Positions 9,196-17,441 are shown, numbered from the stretch's first letter. The stretch is 57,335 bases of DNA from Bacteroidales bacterium UBA1181 (GCA_002310215.1 DBYR01000034.1:7995-65329), one strand, 5' to 3'. Program-made: numbers and translations. Notes: generated by a model not told the origin, from the letters alone.

Positions 9196-9660
9196 ATGAA
9201 GAAATTATTATTATTGATTGGTTCATGGGCAATGATATTGGCCGGAACCGTAGCATTCACCTCTTGTGGCGATGACGATGAAGAGAACAACAACGCAAAA
9301 AAAGGCGAAGCCGCTGAATTGTTCGAAAGTTGCAAAGGGCTTGAAGGTGCTAAAATTGTGGGAGATGACGTTATTTACCAAACCGAACATCTCAATTCGA
9401 CAATAACAGTCTTTCACTTTTTCAACGATAAGGTGGAAGGCATAAAAAGATACGTGGATTACTTGTTGGAAACGAACGTTAAAACGTGGGAAGCTTCGAT
9501 ATCAGATGGTTATTTTAATTATAAGACTGAAGGTCAATATGTCATCTTCGGCGAAGATATTGAAGTTCAATTCCAGAACATATCCAAGCAGGAGCTTTGC
9601 GATAAACTAAATACTGAAAATGGATACGCATTTTTCTGCGGAATGGATTTAGCACAGTAA
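9196..9660 (+). CDS. Surface lipoprotein of unknown function
   Basis: A 154-residue lipoprotein with signal peptidase II box FTSC at about residue 24, followed at once by GDDDEE. Acidic residues directly after the lipid cysteine are the known surface-export signal of Bacteroidota lipoproteins, so exposure on the outer face is likely. The rest (for example VFHFFNDKVEGIKRYVDYLL) matches no family I recognise. It is monocistronic, with its own promoter and terminator. Local A+T is higher than in neighbouring genes, which may reflect a more recent or less constrained gene. Confidence 0.7.
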   Translation: MKKLLLLIGSWAMILAGTVAFTSCGDDDEENNNAKKGEAAELFESCKGLEGAKIVGDDVIYQTEHLNSTITVFHFFNDKVEGIKRYVDYLLETNVKTWEASISDGYFNYKTEGQYVIFGEDIEVQFQNISKQELCDKLNTENGYAFFCGMDLAQ

Positions 9661-9719
9661 ACTTTAGCGGGATGGGAAGCAATATCAGAATTCCCTAAAG
9701 CGCTTAAATCAACACATTT

Positions 9720-9759
9720 CCGGTAGTGTTTCACCCAAAGAACGCTACCGGATTTTTTT
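9720..9759 (+). terminator. Terminator of the lipoprotein gene
   Basis: An 11-bp stem (CCGGTAGTGTT pairing with AACGCTACCGG, one G-T pair) with a 10-nt loop, then a T7 run. Confidence 0.85.
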
Positions 9760-9780
9760 ATGAAGTAGACCATCCTGTCT

Positions 9781-10683
9781 TTACTTTTTCTTATCAATCT
9801 TAAAGGACAAAAGAATCTCGTGCGTATTGCTCGGCAGGGTGCAATTACTTCCCAAACCGCACTCATAGACATAGCCGAAGCGGAAGATGCGATGTTCGAA
9901 ACCTAACACCACGGAGAGGTAGGAAGGGTTGCAACCGTTCACCAGGTCAGGGCGCCACGATAGTCCGCCCCATAATAAACGACGGTAGAAGAGCAAGGTG
10001 CCCAAATCCGCCACGTGCACCTTATTACGGTTCATATAGCCTAAATCCACCCACAGGTCCCAATCATCCCCCAAGACGAAGGAACGCACCGCATAGCCAT
10101 AGAAATGGCGGTCGGACGAATAGGAAAGCGACTGGTTGTTCTGAACATGGGTGGAAGAGATTCCGAACGTCCAATCCTTCGAAGTGACCTCAAAACCCAC
10201 ATTGAAGTCAGGGGAGGCCTCCGTGACTCGGTCTTTCGACAAGTCCAGCAACGCACGCTCGTACTCCTTGCTCAATGTGTTGGCGGAAGGGTCATAAGAG
10301 CCCCAGAAAACACCGGCGGAGAGACCCATGGAGAGGATCCAGTGCGGATTCAGGTCTATCTGATAAGAGTATTCCGCCTTCACCTCCGTCATGCTATGCC
10401 CCACACCCATCACATCACGGTAGACCGTCAGGCCCACGCCCGACTGGATGCGCTTGAAGTAGTTCGTGGCGTTCAGGAGCAGTGTATGCGGCGAGTTGTC
10501 CACACCCAACCATTGCAGACGCCCCATCAGGAAGATGTCCACATCGCCCGTGTTGCCCACGCCCGCAGGGTTGATGTTGCCACGGGAAAAGAGCTGCTGG
10601 GTAAGCAACAAGTCTTGCTGGGCGAAGGCGACCTGTCCCAAGCCCAAACATAGCAGCAATATGTAGAAAAGTCTCTTCATCAT
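9781..10683 (-). CDS. PorP/SprF family type IX secretion-associated membrane protein
   Basis: A 300-residue outer-membrane protein with signal peptide ending AFA before QQDLLL. The N-terminal signature QQLFSRGNINPAGVGNTG (residues about 30-47) and the beta-barrel repeats ending FGYVYECGLG ... HEILLSFKI are those of the PorP/SprF family. In other Bacteroidota these proteins either serve the T9SS core or anchor particular T9SS cargo at the surface. It overlaps the OmpA-like gene upstream by four bases, so the two are translationally coupled. No adhesin gene is adjacent, unlike many SprF paralogues, so its partner is unknown. Confidence 0.88.
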   Translation of the reverse strand: MMKRLFYILLLCLGLGQVAFAQQDLLLTQQLFSRGNINPAGVGNTGDVDIFLMGRLQWLGVDNSPHTLLLNATNYFKRIQSGVGLTVYRDVMGVGHSMTEVKAEYSYQIDLNPHWILSMGLSAGVFWGSYDPSANTLSKEYERALLDLSKDRVTEASPDFNVGFEVTSKDWTFGISSTHVQNNQSLSYSSDRHFYGYAVRSFVLGDDWDLWVDLGYMNRNKVHVADLGTLLFYRRLLWGGLSWRPDLVNGCNPSYLSVVLGFEHRIFRFGYVYECGLGSNCTLPSNTHEILLSFKIDKKK

Positions 10684-11333
10684 TCCTTCACTCTTACCAC
10701 CACCCTACGGTTCATCAAATGTTCATACTCGTTCTTCGCATGCGGGTAGACCAGTTCCAACTCGCTGCGACCGATCATCGTCAGCCGTTTCGGGTCGACT
10801 CCACGGCGCACCAAGACCTCATAGACCCTTTTGGCGCGGCGCTCGGAGAGTCCTTGGTTATAGACCACCGTGCCACGCTCGTCCGTATGTCCGATCACCT
10901 CGAAATCCTTCCCCTTATGGTAGTCGATGAAAGCCATGATGGTATCGAACTCCGCGGAATAGTCCGTGATGAAATTATTTTGGTCAAAGATAAAATAGAC
11001 GATGCAGGTGTTGATGTCCGGGCGAGAGACGCGTGGCGGTGTCGGCAACGTATCCGCAGGTTTCTCAGGCTCCTTCGGAACATCCGTGAGCACATTCGGC
11101 AGCGTGTCCACGACAACGGAATCCTGCACAAGCGTATCCGCAGGCACAGTGTCCACCGGCAACACAGGAACCGTATCCTTCTCCGTCGTATCCCTCTTCT
11201 CCTCCTCTACGACAGGGTAACGCCAGCTACGGTAGAAAAGGGAGGACCCCCGCTCCGTGATGCGTTCCTTCTTCTTGCCACTCAATGACAAAACGACGAA
11301 CAAAAGCAATACGATGGGAAACGCTCTTCTCAT
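10680..11333 (-). CDS. OmpA-family peptidoglycan-binding protein
   Basis: A 217-residue protein with a hydrophobic N-terminus (MRRAFPIVLLLFVVLSLSG), a proline/threonine/valine-rich linker (about residues 50-105), and a C-terminal OmpA domain. The domain shows GHTDERG and LSERRAKRVYEVL, which hold the Asp and Arg that bind diaminopimelate in peptidoglycan. The ATG at 11333 is fixed by its ATGA overlap with the stop of the upstream gene; the frame also extends five codons upstream. OmpA proteins next to PorP/SprF proteins are a recurring T9SS-linked arrangement, so it may tether that complex to the cell wall. Confidence 0.88.
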   Translation of the reverse strand: MRRAFPIVLLLFVVLSLSGKKKERITERGSSLFYRSWRYPVVEEEKRDTTEKDTVPVLPVDTVPADTLVQDSVVVDTLPNVLTDVPKEPEKPADTLPTPPRVSRPDINTCIVYFIFDQNNFITDYSAEFDTIMAFIDYHKGKDFEVIGHTDERGTVVYNQGLSERRAKRVYEVLVRRGVDPKRLTMIGRSELELVYPHAKNEYEHLMNRRVVVRVKE

Positions 11334-12607
11334 TTCTCTTCCCCCCACGAATGAATCTTAAACACACGGTCGAACATCAAAGCGAGGGTCACCGCATAAT
11401 CCACACTACGCTCATCCAAATCGTAATAGGCTTGGAACCTTGTTTGTAGCACACCATTCAACCCATACATAGCTTCCGCCGTGAGCATATGACGGTAGCG
11501 ACGTTCGAAGGCATCATCGAAGTAACTCCTCGATTGGAAGAGGTAACTACCCCTGCCGGAGACAAACCCGTCACCATACCAGTAACCTATATTGCCGTAC
11601 ACAGAATGCATGCTTTGTATCTTCGTCACGTTGCATTGTTTTTCCTCGCCGATTGTACTTTTCTCCCAATATCTATTGATAAATAGTTGAGGGTAAATAC
11701 CCCACCCCTTCTTGAAATGGGTATGGATGTGCTGCTCATTGGAACGGTTGGAGAACCCGAAGAGTGGCAGTTTCGCGCCCATACTACCATTGTAAAACCA
11801 TTTATCATATTCCAGACCAGCCGCCACGTTGGCAAGCGTCTCGATGCACGTGTCCTGCACCGCATCAATTTGTCCGCCCCTATGGTTCATCATCAGATGA
11901 ATAGGGATTCTAAAAGTACGGTTATGTTTTCTATTATCGAATTTCAATTCATTCACCCATCCGAAAGTGAATTTCTCCTGCCAAGGGGAGTCTATGACGA
12001 TGAAATCCTCCCAGTTGCACCACATCTCGGATTCCCAATGTTTGGTACGGGCAAACAGCTGCAGTCCATCTTCCTTGTTGGCGTAGAAGAGTCTGTCATA
12101 GTCATACATCGGTTGATAAAGTCCATGACCGATGAATCTATCGGATAATAACGTACCACCCACAATCTTTATGATTTTGTTGGGTTTGTATAGAATTCGC
12201 ACAATAGGGGAAACCTCCCGCAGTTTCTTATGGTCGCCCGCGATCCCCAAAAGATGGAGACCGACAGAAAGGGTTAGTCGTTCATCATGATTGTACGTCA
12301 GGGTTGGTTGCATGAAGAAGCCCAATGCGCTGTACCCTTTCGTGTAAGGAAGGAAATACTCCGCATCACGGACGAAGGTCGTCACATTCGGGATAAACCA
12401 AAGCGTCTGCTTTTCAGCTCCTTTTCCTCCAATCCGATATGGATGATGAGGATAATGTATCATCCAGATTGAGGACGGACTAGCGAATGACTTAGAAGGT
12501 TCTGCCTCCACAGCCACAGAATCGGGGGAGTAGAGTGAACGGACGCCAGCCTCCACACCCAAGGCATGGAGCATCAAGGCCAATATTAGCAACGCGAATT
12601 TTCTCAT
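11330..12607 (-). CDS. Outer-membrane beta-barrel protein of unknown function
   Basis: A 425-residue exported protein (signal MRKFALLILALMLHALGVEA) rich in aromatic residues and alternating amphipathic strands, with a C-terminus typical of barrels (DYAVTLALMFDRVFKIHSW). I do not recognise the family. It is first in a three-gene run with the OmpA-like and PorP/SprF-like genes, each junction being a 4-bp ATGA overlap, so equal expression and a joint envelope role are likely. The start at 12607 is preceded by AGGAGAGAG, and the longer frame back to 12658 would run through the proS terminator hairpin. Confidence 0.65.
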   Translation of the reverse strand: MRKFALLILALMLHALGVEAGVRSLYSPDSVAVEAEPSKSFASPSSIWMIHYPHHPYRIGGKGAEKQTLWFIPNVTTFVRDAEYFLPYTKGYSALGFFMQPTLTYNHDERLTLSVGLHLLGIAGDHKKLREVSPIVRILYKPNKIIKIVGGTLLSDRFIGHGLYQPMYDYDRLFYANKEDGLQLFARTKHWESEMWCNWEDFIVIDSPWQEKFTFGWVNELKFDNRKHNRTFRIPIHLMMNHRGGQIDAVQDTCIETLANVAAGLEYDKWFYNGSMGAKLPLFGFSNRSNEQHIHTHFKKGWGIYPQLFINRYWEKSTIGEEKQCNVTKIQSMHSVYGNIGYWYGDGFVSGRGSYLFQSRSYFDDAFERRYRHMLTAEAMYGLNGVLQTRFQAYYDLDERSVDYAVTLALMFDRVFKIHSWGEEK

Positions 12608-12623
12608 ACACTCTCTCCTAAAA

Positions 12624-12663
12624 AGCAAAAAAGGCGTCAGGACGGATAAATGTCCCAACGCCT
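12624..12663 (-). terminator. Terminator of proS
   Basis: On the minus strand AGGCGTTGGGAC pairs with GTCCTGACGCCT around an 8-nt loop and is followed by T6. It lies only 17 bp upstream of the barrel gene. Since I see no separate promoter, the trio may rely on read-through. Confidence 0.75.
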
Positions 12664-12676
12664 ATGAATGAAATCA

Positions 12677-14161
12677 TTAATATGATCTTGCGAAGAGCAC
12701 CCTGCACTTGGACGGTTTGCCCGTCACCATGCACTTGCCAGGCTCCTTGTCGTCGCCCAAGTAGGTGTCGAACGGAACGCAACGGATGGTCGCCTTGGTC
12801 TCCTCCTTGATCTGCGCCTCCGTCTCAGGAGTACCGTCCCAGTGGGCCAAGATGAATCCGCCCTTCTCGATCTCCACCTTGAACTCGTCGTAGCTATCCA
12901 CCTTCTTGATCATGGAGTTACGGTAGTCCAAAGCCTTCTTGAAGATATTCTTTTGGATCTCATCCAACAGGTTCTTAACGTATGCGTCGATGCCCTCCAG
13001 ACTGACGGTCTCCTTCGTGAGGGTATCACGGCGAGCCACCTCGACCGTACCGTTCTCAAGGTCTCTCGCGCCCATAGCCAAACGTACCGGCACACCCTTC
13101 AGCTCGTACTCGGCGAACTTCCAGCCCGGTTTCTTAGCGTCCGAATCATCATACTTAACCGTGATGCCCAAAGCCTTCAGCTTAGCGGTAATCTCGTTCA
13201 CCTTGGCAGAGATCTCGGCCAACTGCTCCTCCGTCTTGAAGATAGGCACGATCACCACTTGGATCGGCGCCAGGTTAGGCGGCAAAACCAAACCGTTGTC
13301 GTCGGAGTGCGTCATGATGAGCGCACCCATCAAGCGGGTGGATACACCCCAAGAGGTAGCCCACACATAGTCGAGCTTACCCTCGCGGGTCTGGTACTGC
13401 ACGTCGAACGCCTTCGCGAAGTTCTGACCCAGGAAGTGGGAAGTACCCGACTGCAATGCCTTGCCATCCTGCATCAAAGCCTCGATGGTATAGGTGTCGA
13501 CCGCACCGGCGAAACGCTCTGTCTCGGACTTCACACCCTTGATGACCGGCACGGCCATGAAGTTCTCCACGAAATCCCCATAGACGTTCAGCATCTTCTG
13601 AGCCTCTGCCTCAGCCTCCTCGTAGGTCTCGTGAGCCGTATGGCCCTCTTGCCACAGGAACTCGGCGGTACGGAGGAACAAGCGGGTACGCATCTCCCAA
13701 CGAACCACGTTCGCCCACTGGTTGCAGAGGATCGGAAGGTCACGGTAAGAGTGGATCCAGTTCTTGTATGTGTTCCAGATGATGGTCTCGGACGTAGGAC
13801 GGACAATCAACTCCTCCTCCAACTTGGCCTCAGGGTCCACCACCACGCCGCTCCCGTCGGGATTGGTCTTCAGTCTATAGTGGGTGACGACCGCACACTC
13901 TTTCGCGAAGCCTTCCACATGGTCAGCCTCCTTGCTCAAAAAAGATTTAGGGATGAAAAGAGGGAAATATGCGTTCACATGGCCCGTCTCCTTGAACATA
14001 CGGTCCAACTCATGCTGCATCTTCTCCCATATAGCATACCCGTACGGTTTAATCACCATACAACCTCTCACTGCGGAGCTCTCCGCCAAATCAGCCTTGA
14101 TCACCAAGTCGTTATACCACTGTGAGTAATCCTCACTGCGTGGAGTCAATTCTTTTGCCAT
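12677..14161 (-). CDS. proS: Prolyl-tRNA synthetase (archaeal/eukaryotic-like type)
   Basis: Charges tRNA-Pro. The 494-residue protein is the short form: class II core with TSETIIWNTYKNWIHSYRDLP and the motif 2 region VRWEMRTRLFLRTAEFLWQEGH, then the anticodon-binding domain and a C-terminal zinc-type domain ending in a conserved Tyr (CRVLFARSY). It lacks the inserted editing domain of the E. coli type, which is the usual state in Bacteroidota. It has its own -7 box (14194-14201) and terminator. Confidence 0.96.
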   Translation of the reverse strand: MAKELTPRSEDYSQWYNDLVIKADLAESSAVRGCMVIKPYGYAIWEKMQHELDRMFKETGHVNAYFPLFIPKSFLSKEADHVEGFAKECAVVTHYRLKTNPDGSGVVVDPEAKLEEELIVRPTSETIIWNTYKNWIHSYRDLPILCNQWANVVRWEMRTRLFLRTAEFLWQEGHTAHETYEEAEAEAQKMLNVYGDFVENFMAVPVIKGVKSETERFAGAVDTYTIEALMQDGKALQSGTSHFLGQNFAKAFDVQYQTREGKLDYVWATSWGVSTRLMGALIMTHSDDNGLVLPPNLAPIQVVIVPIFKTEEQLAEISAKVNEITAKLKALGITVKYDDSDAKKPGWKFAEYELKGVPVRLAMGARDLENGTVEVARRDTLTKETVSLEGIDAYVKNLLDEIQKNIFKKALDYRNSMIKKVDSYDEFKVEIEKGGFILAHWDGTPETEAQIKEETKATIRCVPFDTYLGDDKEPGKCMVTGKPSKCRVLFARSY

Positions 14162-14193
14162 CTTGTATTTTTGTAAAACTAAATTTCCAAGTA

Positions 14194-14201
14194 CAAAGGT
14201 A
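14194..14201 (-). promoter_or_regulatory. -7 box of proS
   Basis: Minus-strand TACCTTTG lies 32 bp upstream of the proS ATG. No clear -33 box. Confidence 0.65.
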
Positions 14202-14209
14202 CGAAATTA

Positions 14210-14298
14210 TTAATTAAGAATTATGAATTAAGAATTAAGAATTGGGGGGAGGTGGTATTTTATAAAATTAAAAATTAAGAATTAAGAGTTAAGAATTC
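14210..14298. repeat. AATTAAG 7-bp repeat arrays, two blocks
   Basis: Block one (about 14210-14245) is a run of AATTAAG / AATTATG units ending ATTGGGGGG. Block two (about 14265-14298) repeats AATTAAG / AGTTAAG. They fill most of the 316-bp space between proS and the next gene, which holds no gene I can support. Confidence 0.8.
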
Positions 14299-14299
14299 C

Positions 14300-14400
14300 A
14301 TCATGCGAATCGCTTCCCTGGTCGGGCCTCCCCAACGGGCTGAAAGCCCAACACATTATATAGCCCTGGGCAACGCCCTGGGGATAGGTAATCACACGGG
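14300..14400. repeat. G/C-rich dispersed intergenic repeat with nested inverted repeats
   Basis: The stretch contains GGGCTGAAAGCCC and CCCTGGGCAACGCCCTGGG separated by ACACATTATATAG. A related block, with shared CCCAGGG-type and GGGCTATA elements, lies at 18060-18150. Blocks like this are scattered in many Bacteroidota genomes; role unknown. Confidence 0.6.
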
Positions 14401-14477
14401 AACATGATGCGTCCATAGCAACGATGCCCTATCCATGGCCAAACGCACGGACAGGGCATCGGTATAATATTTTACAA

Positions 14478-15686
14478 TCAGAACACGACCTTCTTCGCAC
14501 AGAGGCTTCCATCGCCCTGCAGCAAGTAAACCACATGCATTCCACGCAAACCTTCCGGTATTTGCACGTCGCAGGAGAGGACCGCGCTTCCGAACACCTT
14601 TCGCCCCTCCAAATCATAGATTTCCAATCGTTTAGGAAGGTCCGTAGAGAGGATGGTGAGAGTATGGTTGCTGTAACTCAGTTCGAATGCTTCGCTCTCC
14701 GTCATGCGCACACCCGTGTATGCGTTCAAAGGCACATAGCCGCTTTCGTCGACGATAGCCTGGCCCGCCTCGCTTGTGAGGAACTCAAACAGTTTGTAGG
14801 CGACGGAAGACTTGTCGATGTCGGAGCGAACCGCCGTATAGACCTTGGACGTGTAGGGATAGGTGCCGTTCATGACATTCTCCTTGGTCATCTCCACACC
14901 GTCCACGCCGACCGCCCTAACCTTCTTGCTATCCACCATGACCTTATAGTAGTAGAAAGGGGTGAAGGCGATGCCCGCCGTGTCATCCTCCAGTTGGTAA
15001 TACGGAGACATCATCGTCCTACCGATCTGCATTTCAGGGAAATCCGCGATCGTCAGTCCATCCATCACCATCGTCTCGAACTTCTCCTGGCTGCCCGAGT
15101 TCCGGTTCCGCACATACGGTTTCATCACACAATCCAGGCCGCCCACCTCCGACCAATTCGCGACCTTCCCCATATAGATGTCATGGATCTGATCGATGGA
15201 GAGGTTGCTGACAGGGTTTTTCGCGTTCACCATGAAGGTGAGGGCGTCCCGTGCGATCGGCTTTTCCAGCAAGGTCACCCCCTGCTCCTCCGCATAGGCT
15301 TTCTCGTCGCGGGAGATGCTTCTGGCGGTAATGATAATATCCACCTTGTCATCGATGAGATTGACGAACGCCCCGTGCGTGTTGTTGTTCAGCAAGCGAT
15401 TGAGCAGCAAGTCACGCCTCGTCTCCTCGTCACATGTATAGTTAGGCTCAACATACCTTGGCGCATCCTCCTGGCGCTGGATAAACGGGCTGTATTGCCA
15501 CTCATAGTCATACCCCAACAACTTGCACATCAAAATGAGCCGTAGCGGACTGGTCGATTCAGAGCCATCCAGCACAGGGAAGTTGCTTGTCGTGATGTTC
15601 AACTCGGGATTCAGCCCGAGAGCCTCCTGCCCCCTGCAAGTAAAGATAGCGAGGAAGGAGAACAGTACAATTAATCCTCTTTTCAT
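14478..15686 (-). CDS. PstS-like substrate-binding protein with a T9SS sorting domain
   Basis: A 402-residue exported protein, signal peptide ending CRG before QEALG. Residues about 35-320 form a PstS-type periplasmic-binding fold: PVLDGSESTSPL (ligand loop), IARDALTFMVNAKNPV, IDQIHDIYMGKVANWSEVGG, and RNRNSGSQE. PstS proteins bind phosphate for an ABC importer, but no pstC, pstA or pstB lies nearby. The last about 70 residues (LEIYDLEGRKVFGSAV ... YLLQGDGSLCAKKVVF) look like a type A T9SS C-terminal domain, so the protein should be secreted or surface-anchored rather than periplasmic. The ATG at 15686 starts a good signal peptide; an upstream in-frame start at 15701 is possible. Confidence 0.78.
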   Translation of the reverse strand: MKRGLIVLFSFLAIFTCRGQEALGLNPELNITTSNFPVLDGSESTSPLRLILMCKLLGYDYEWQYSPFIQRQEDAPRYVEPNYTCDEETRRDLLLNRLLNNNTHGAFVNLIDDKVDIIITARSISRDEKAYAEEQGVTLLEKPIARDALTFMVNAKNPVSNLSIDQIHDIYMGKVANWSEVGGLDCVMKPYVRNRNSGSQEKFETMVMDGLTIADFPEMQIGRTMMSPYYQLEDDTAGIAFTPFYYYKVMVDSKKVRAVGVDGVEMTKENVMNGTYPYTSKVYTAVRSDIDKSSVAYKLFEFLTSEAGQAIVDESGYVPLNAYTGVRMTESEAFELSYSNHTLTILSTDLPKRLEIYDLEGRKVFGSAVLSCDVQIPEGLRGMHVVYLLQGDGSLCAKKVVF

Positions 15687-15734
15687 GGTTTTAACAATCA
15701 ATTAAATCAACACACGTAATGAATAATCAAATGA

Positions 15735-15765
15735 CAAAGATATAAAATTAAAACATTTATGCAAA
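15735..15765 (-). promoter_or_regulatory. Promoter of the PstS-like gene
   Basis: Minus-strand -33 TTTG (15762-15765), exact 19-bp spacer, and -7 TATCTTTG (15735-15742). The leader is about 40 nt. Confidence 0.85.
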
Positions 15766-15803
15766 TTCTATTTTTCGGGCATGGCTATGGAAGGGTTGTC
15801 GTT

Positions 15804-16637
15804 TCAAGCCGTTTCCACCCTACGCAGCAACTCCTCCGCCCGCAGCTCCATCTTGCAGAAGGCGAACCACTTCTTCCCCAAGTCCTTGATGGAGGCTCCG
15901 ATGTGGTAGACCTCATCATCGATCACAAGGAAACGATCGTGCGATTGGGCGAACTCCCGAACGGTGACGGGATGGTACTGCGCATTGTGCCGTTGCACGT
16001 CGAGGCGGAACGTGGCATTCAAGCTCTTGGTGTAGATGGTGGCCTCCACAGCCTCCCGACGCTTGTCCAGCATTTGCAGCACGGTATCATCCACATAATT
16101 GTCTATCAACACAATACGACGCTTCGCACTGCGTATCAAGTCATTGACGAACTTATAGGCGTCGAAGATCTGTCCGTCGTAGAAGATGCCCTCCACGGGA
16201 GGCAGGGAGGTGCGGACGAAGAAGTCTATTTTGTTCTCCGTCTCGGTCACGCGGTGCTCAAGGCGTTCGATGCGCTGATTCACGGCATGCCCATTAAGGA
16301 GGTACTCCTTTAGCACCTTGTTCGCCCACTGGCGGAAAAGAATACCTTGGCGTGATTTCACACGATACCCGATTGACAAAATCATATCAAGATTGTAATA
16401 CTCCATATTATACGTTTTGCCATTGCTAGCAGTTGTCGCAAAATTTGCGACAACTGAAATTTCCGACAATTCTTCCGAAAGCGCATTGGCGATATGCTTA
16501 CCGATGGTTTTCACATCACGTCCGAACAGGGTCGCCATTTGGTTACGATTCAGCCAGACCGTTTCCCCATCCATGCGTACTTCTATCCTTACCGCCTCAT
16601 CGGGCTGGTACAATACTATTTCATTCTTCTGTGCCAT
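15804..16637 (-). CDS. RhuM-family (KilA-N/ORF6N-like) protein, intact copy
   Basis: A 277-residue protein. The N-terminal part (MAQKNEIVLYQPDEAVRIEV, then TVWLNRNQMATLFGRDVKTI) is the presumed DNA-binding region of the virulence-protein RhuM family. YYNLDMILSIGYRVKSRQG and FRQWANKVLKEYLLNGHAV form the conserved core. The C-terminal about 130 residues (DAYKFVNDLIRSAKRRIVLIDNYVD, HDRFLVIDDEVYHIGASIKDLG) resemble a phospholipase-D-like module with an H..(L/V)..D pattern. Function in Bacteroidota is not established. I use ATG 16637; the longer frame begins at TTG. It is the last of three tandem copies; the two upstream ones are broken. Confidence 0.8.
   Translation of the reverse strand: MAQKNEIVLYQPDEAVRIEVRMDGETVWLNRNQMATLFGRDVKTIGKHIANALSEELSEISVVANFATTASNGKTYNMEYYNLDMILSIGYRVKSRQGILFRQWANKVLKEYLLNGHAVNQRIERLEHRVTETENKIDFFVRTSLPPVEGIFYDGQIFDAYKFVNDLIRSAKRRIVLIDNYVDDTVLQMLDKRREAVEATIYTKSLNATFRLDVQRHNAQYHPVTVREFAQSHDRFLVIDDEVYHIGASIKDLGKKWFAFCKMELRAEELLRRVETA
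16430..16456. repeat. 27-bp perfect palindrome inside the RhuM-family gene
   Basis: Two 13-base arms (CAGTTGTCGCAAA and its complement) flank one central base. In the gene it encodes the conserved VVANFAT segment. A near-identical palindrome lies at 17016-17040 in the remnant copy. Confidence 0.9.
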
Positions 16638-16663
16638 AATTGCAAACAATTTTTATAATGGTT

Positions 16664-16924
16664 TTATTCATGTCGCCACACCCTTCTTGTGACCGTTCTG
16701 CTACCTTCAAGACGAACTACCGAGGAAATCTCGGTAGTTGAACTTTTGTCCAATTCCCCTTCCGCAAAGATGTTTTTTAGGTGCAAACCAACATTATCAG
16801 CTGAGCATCCGAACAATAACGCTATTTGCTGTTGGGTAAGCCAGACCGTCTCCCCATCCATACGTACTTCTATCCTTACCGTCTCATCGGGCTGGTACAA
16901 TACTATCTCATTCTTTTGTGTCAT
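16664..16924 (-). pseudogene. Truncated RhuM-family copy 2
   Basis: It starts MTQKNEIVLYQPDETVRIEV and runs colinear with the intact copy through TVWLTQQQIALLFG and EGSRTVTRRV, but stops (WRHE, stop) exactly where the conserved YYNLDMI core should begin. The remaining about 190 residues are missing and are replaced directly by the leader of the next copy. First codons and the leader just upstream of the ATG (TTTGCAATTATG) are nearly identical to copy 1, suggesting tandem duplication followed by deletion. Confidence 0.7.
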
Positions 16925-16952
16925 AATTGCAAACAAATTTTATAATTGATTT

Positions 16953-17335
16953 TCAAACTCCAGCAATCCTTGAATACTCCACAAGACGTCTCACCTGCCC
17001 ACCACCATCTGATTGAACTGTCGCAAATTTTGCGACAGTTGAAAAGGCATGTTCCTTAAGACAATACTTCTTTAGCACTTTTCAAGGTTATACAACTTTG
17101 TCTTGTATTTTTTTCCATCGGTGGCAGTATGTAAGGAATCCTTACATACTGATTCACGCAACAATTCTTGTTCCTTAAAAATATTGTTTATATGCAAAGT
17201 CACGTTATTACGTGTTGTTTGAAACAATTCAGCCATCTGTTGCTGCGTAAGCCAAACGGTTTCATTTTCCAAACGTACTTCTATTTTCACCGCCTCATCG
17301 GGCTGGTATAATACTATCTCATTCTTTTGTGCCAT
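16953..17335 (-). pseudogene. Mosaic RhuM-family remnant, copy 3
   Basis: The open part (17072-17335) reads MAQKNEIVLYQPDEAVKIEV ... KYKTKLYNLEKC, then stops. One frame over, with no gap in the DNA, the reading continues VLKKYCLKEHAF, matching the KVLKEYLLNGHAV segment of the intact copy, and then STVAKFATVQSDGGGQVRRL, which belongs to an earlier part of the RhuM core. Segments are therefore deleted and out of order. It is promoter-proximal in the array, so its promoter probably drives all three. Confidence 0.7.
17016..17040. repeat. 25-bp perfect palindrome in the RhuM remnant
   Basis: 12-base arms (AACTGTCGCAAA and its complement) flank a single T. It encodes the STVAKFATV-like segment in the remnant frame and closely resembles the palindrome at 16430-16456. 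Confidence 0.9.
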
Positions 17336-17366
17336 GATCGCAAACTAATTGACAGGTTATTTTGCG

Positions 17367-17397
17367 CAAATATACGCATTTTATTTTTCGGTGCAAA
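17367..17397 (-). promoter_or_regulatory. Promoter of the RhuM-family array
   Basis: Minus-strand -33 TTTG (17394-17397), 19-bp spacer, and -7 TATATTTG (17367-17374), with a leader of about 30 nt to the copy 3 ATG. Confidence 0.85.
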
Positions 17398-17441
17398 ATA
17401 ATGACAGTGCAATAGGACATCGCAACCAACCCTATGGGAGG

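Noticed and set aside
12842..14125. 427-codon open frame opposite proS
   Set aside because: Shadow of a real gene: it lies fully antisense to proS, has no recognisable domain and its composition (His/Arg/Leu/Asp-rich) is what antisense reading of this G/C pattern gives.
15804..17335. Possibility that the RhuM array is an active phage or toxin island
   Set aside because: No integrase, transposase, attachment site or toxin-like neighbour is present; only the RhuM copies and one unknown 155-aa gene are seen.
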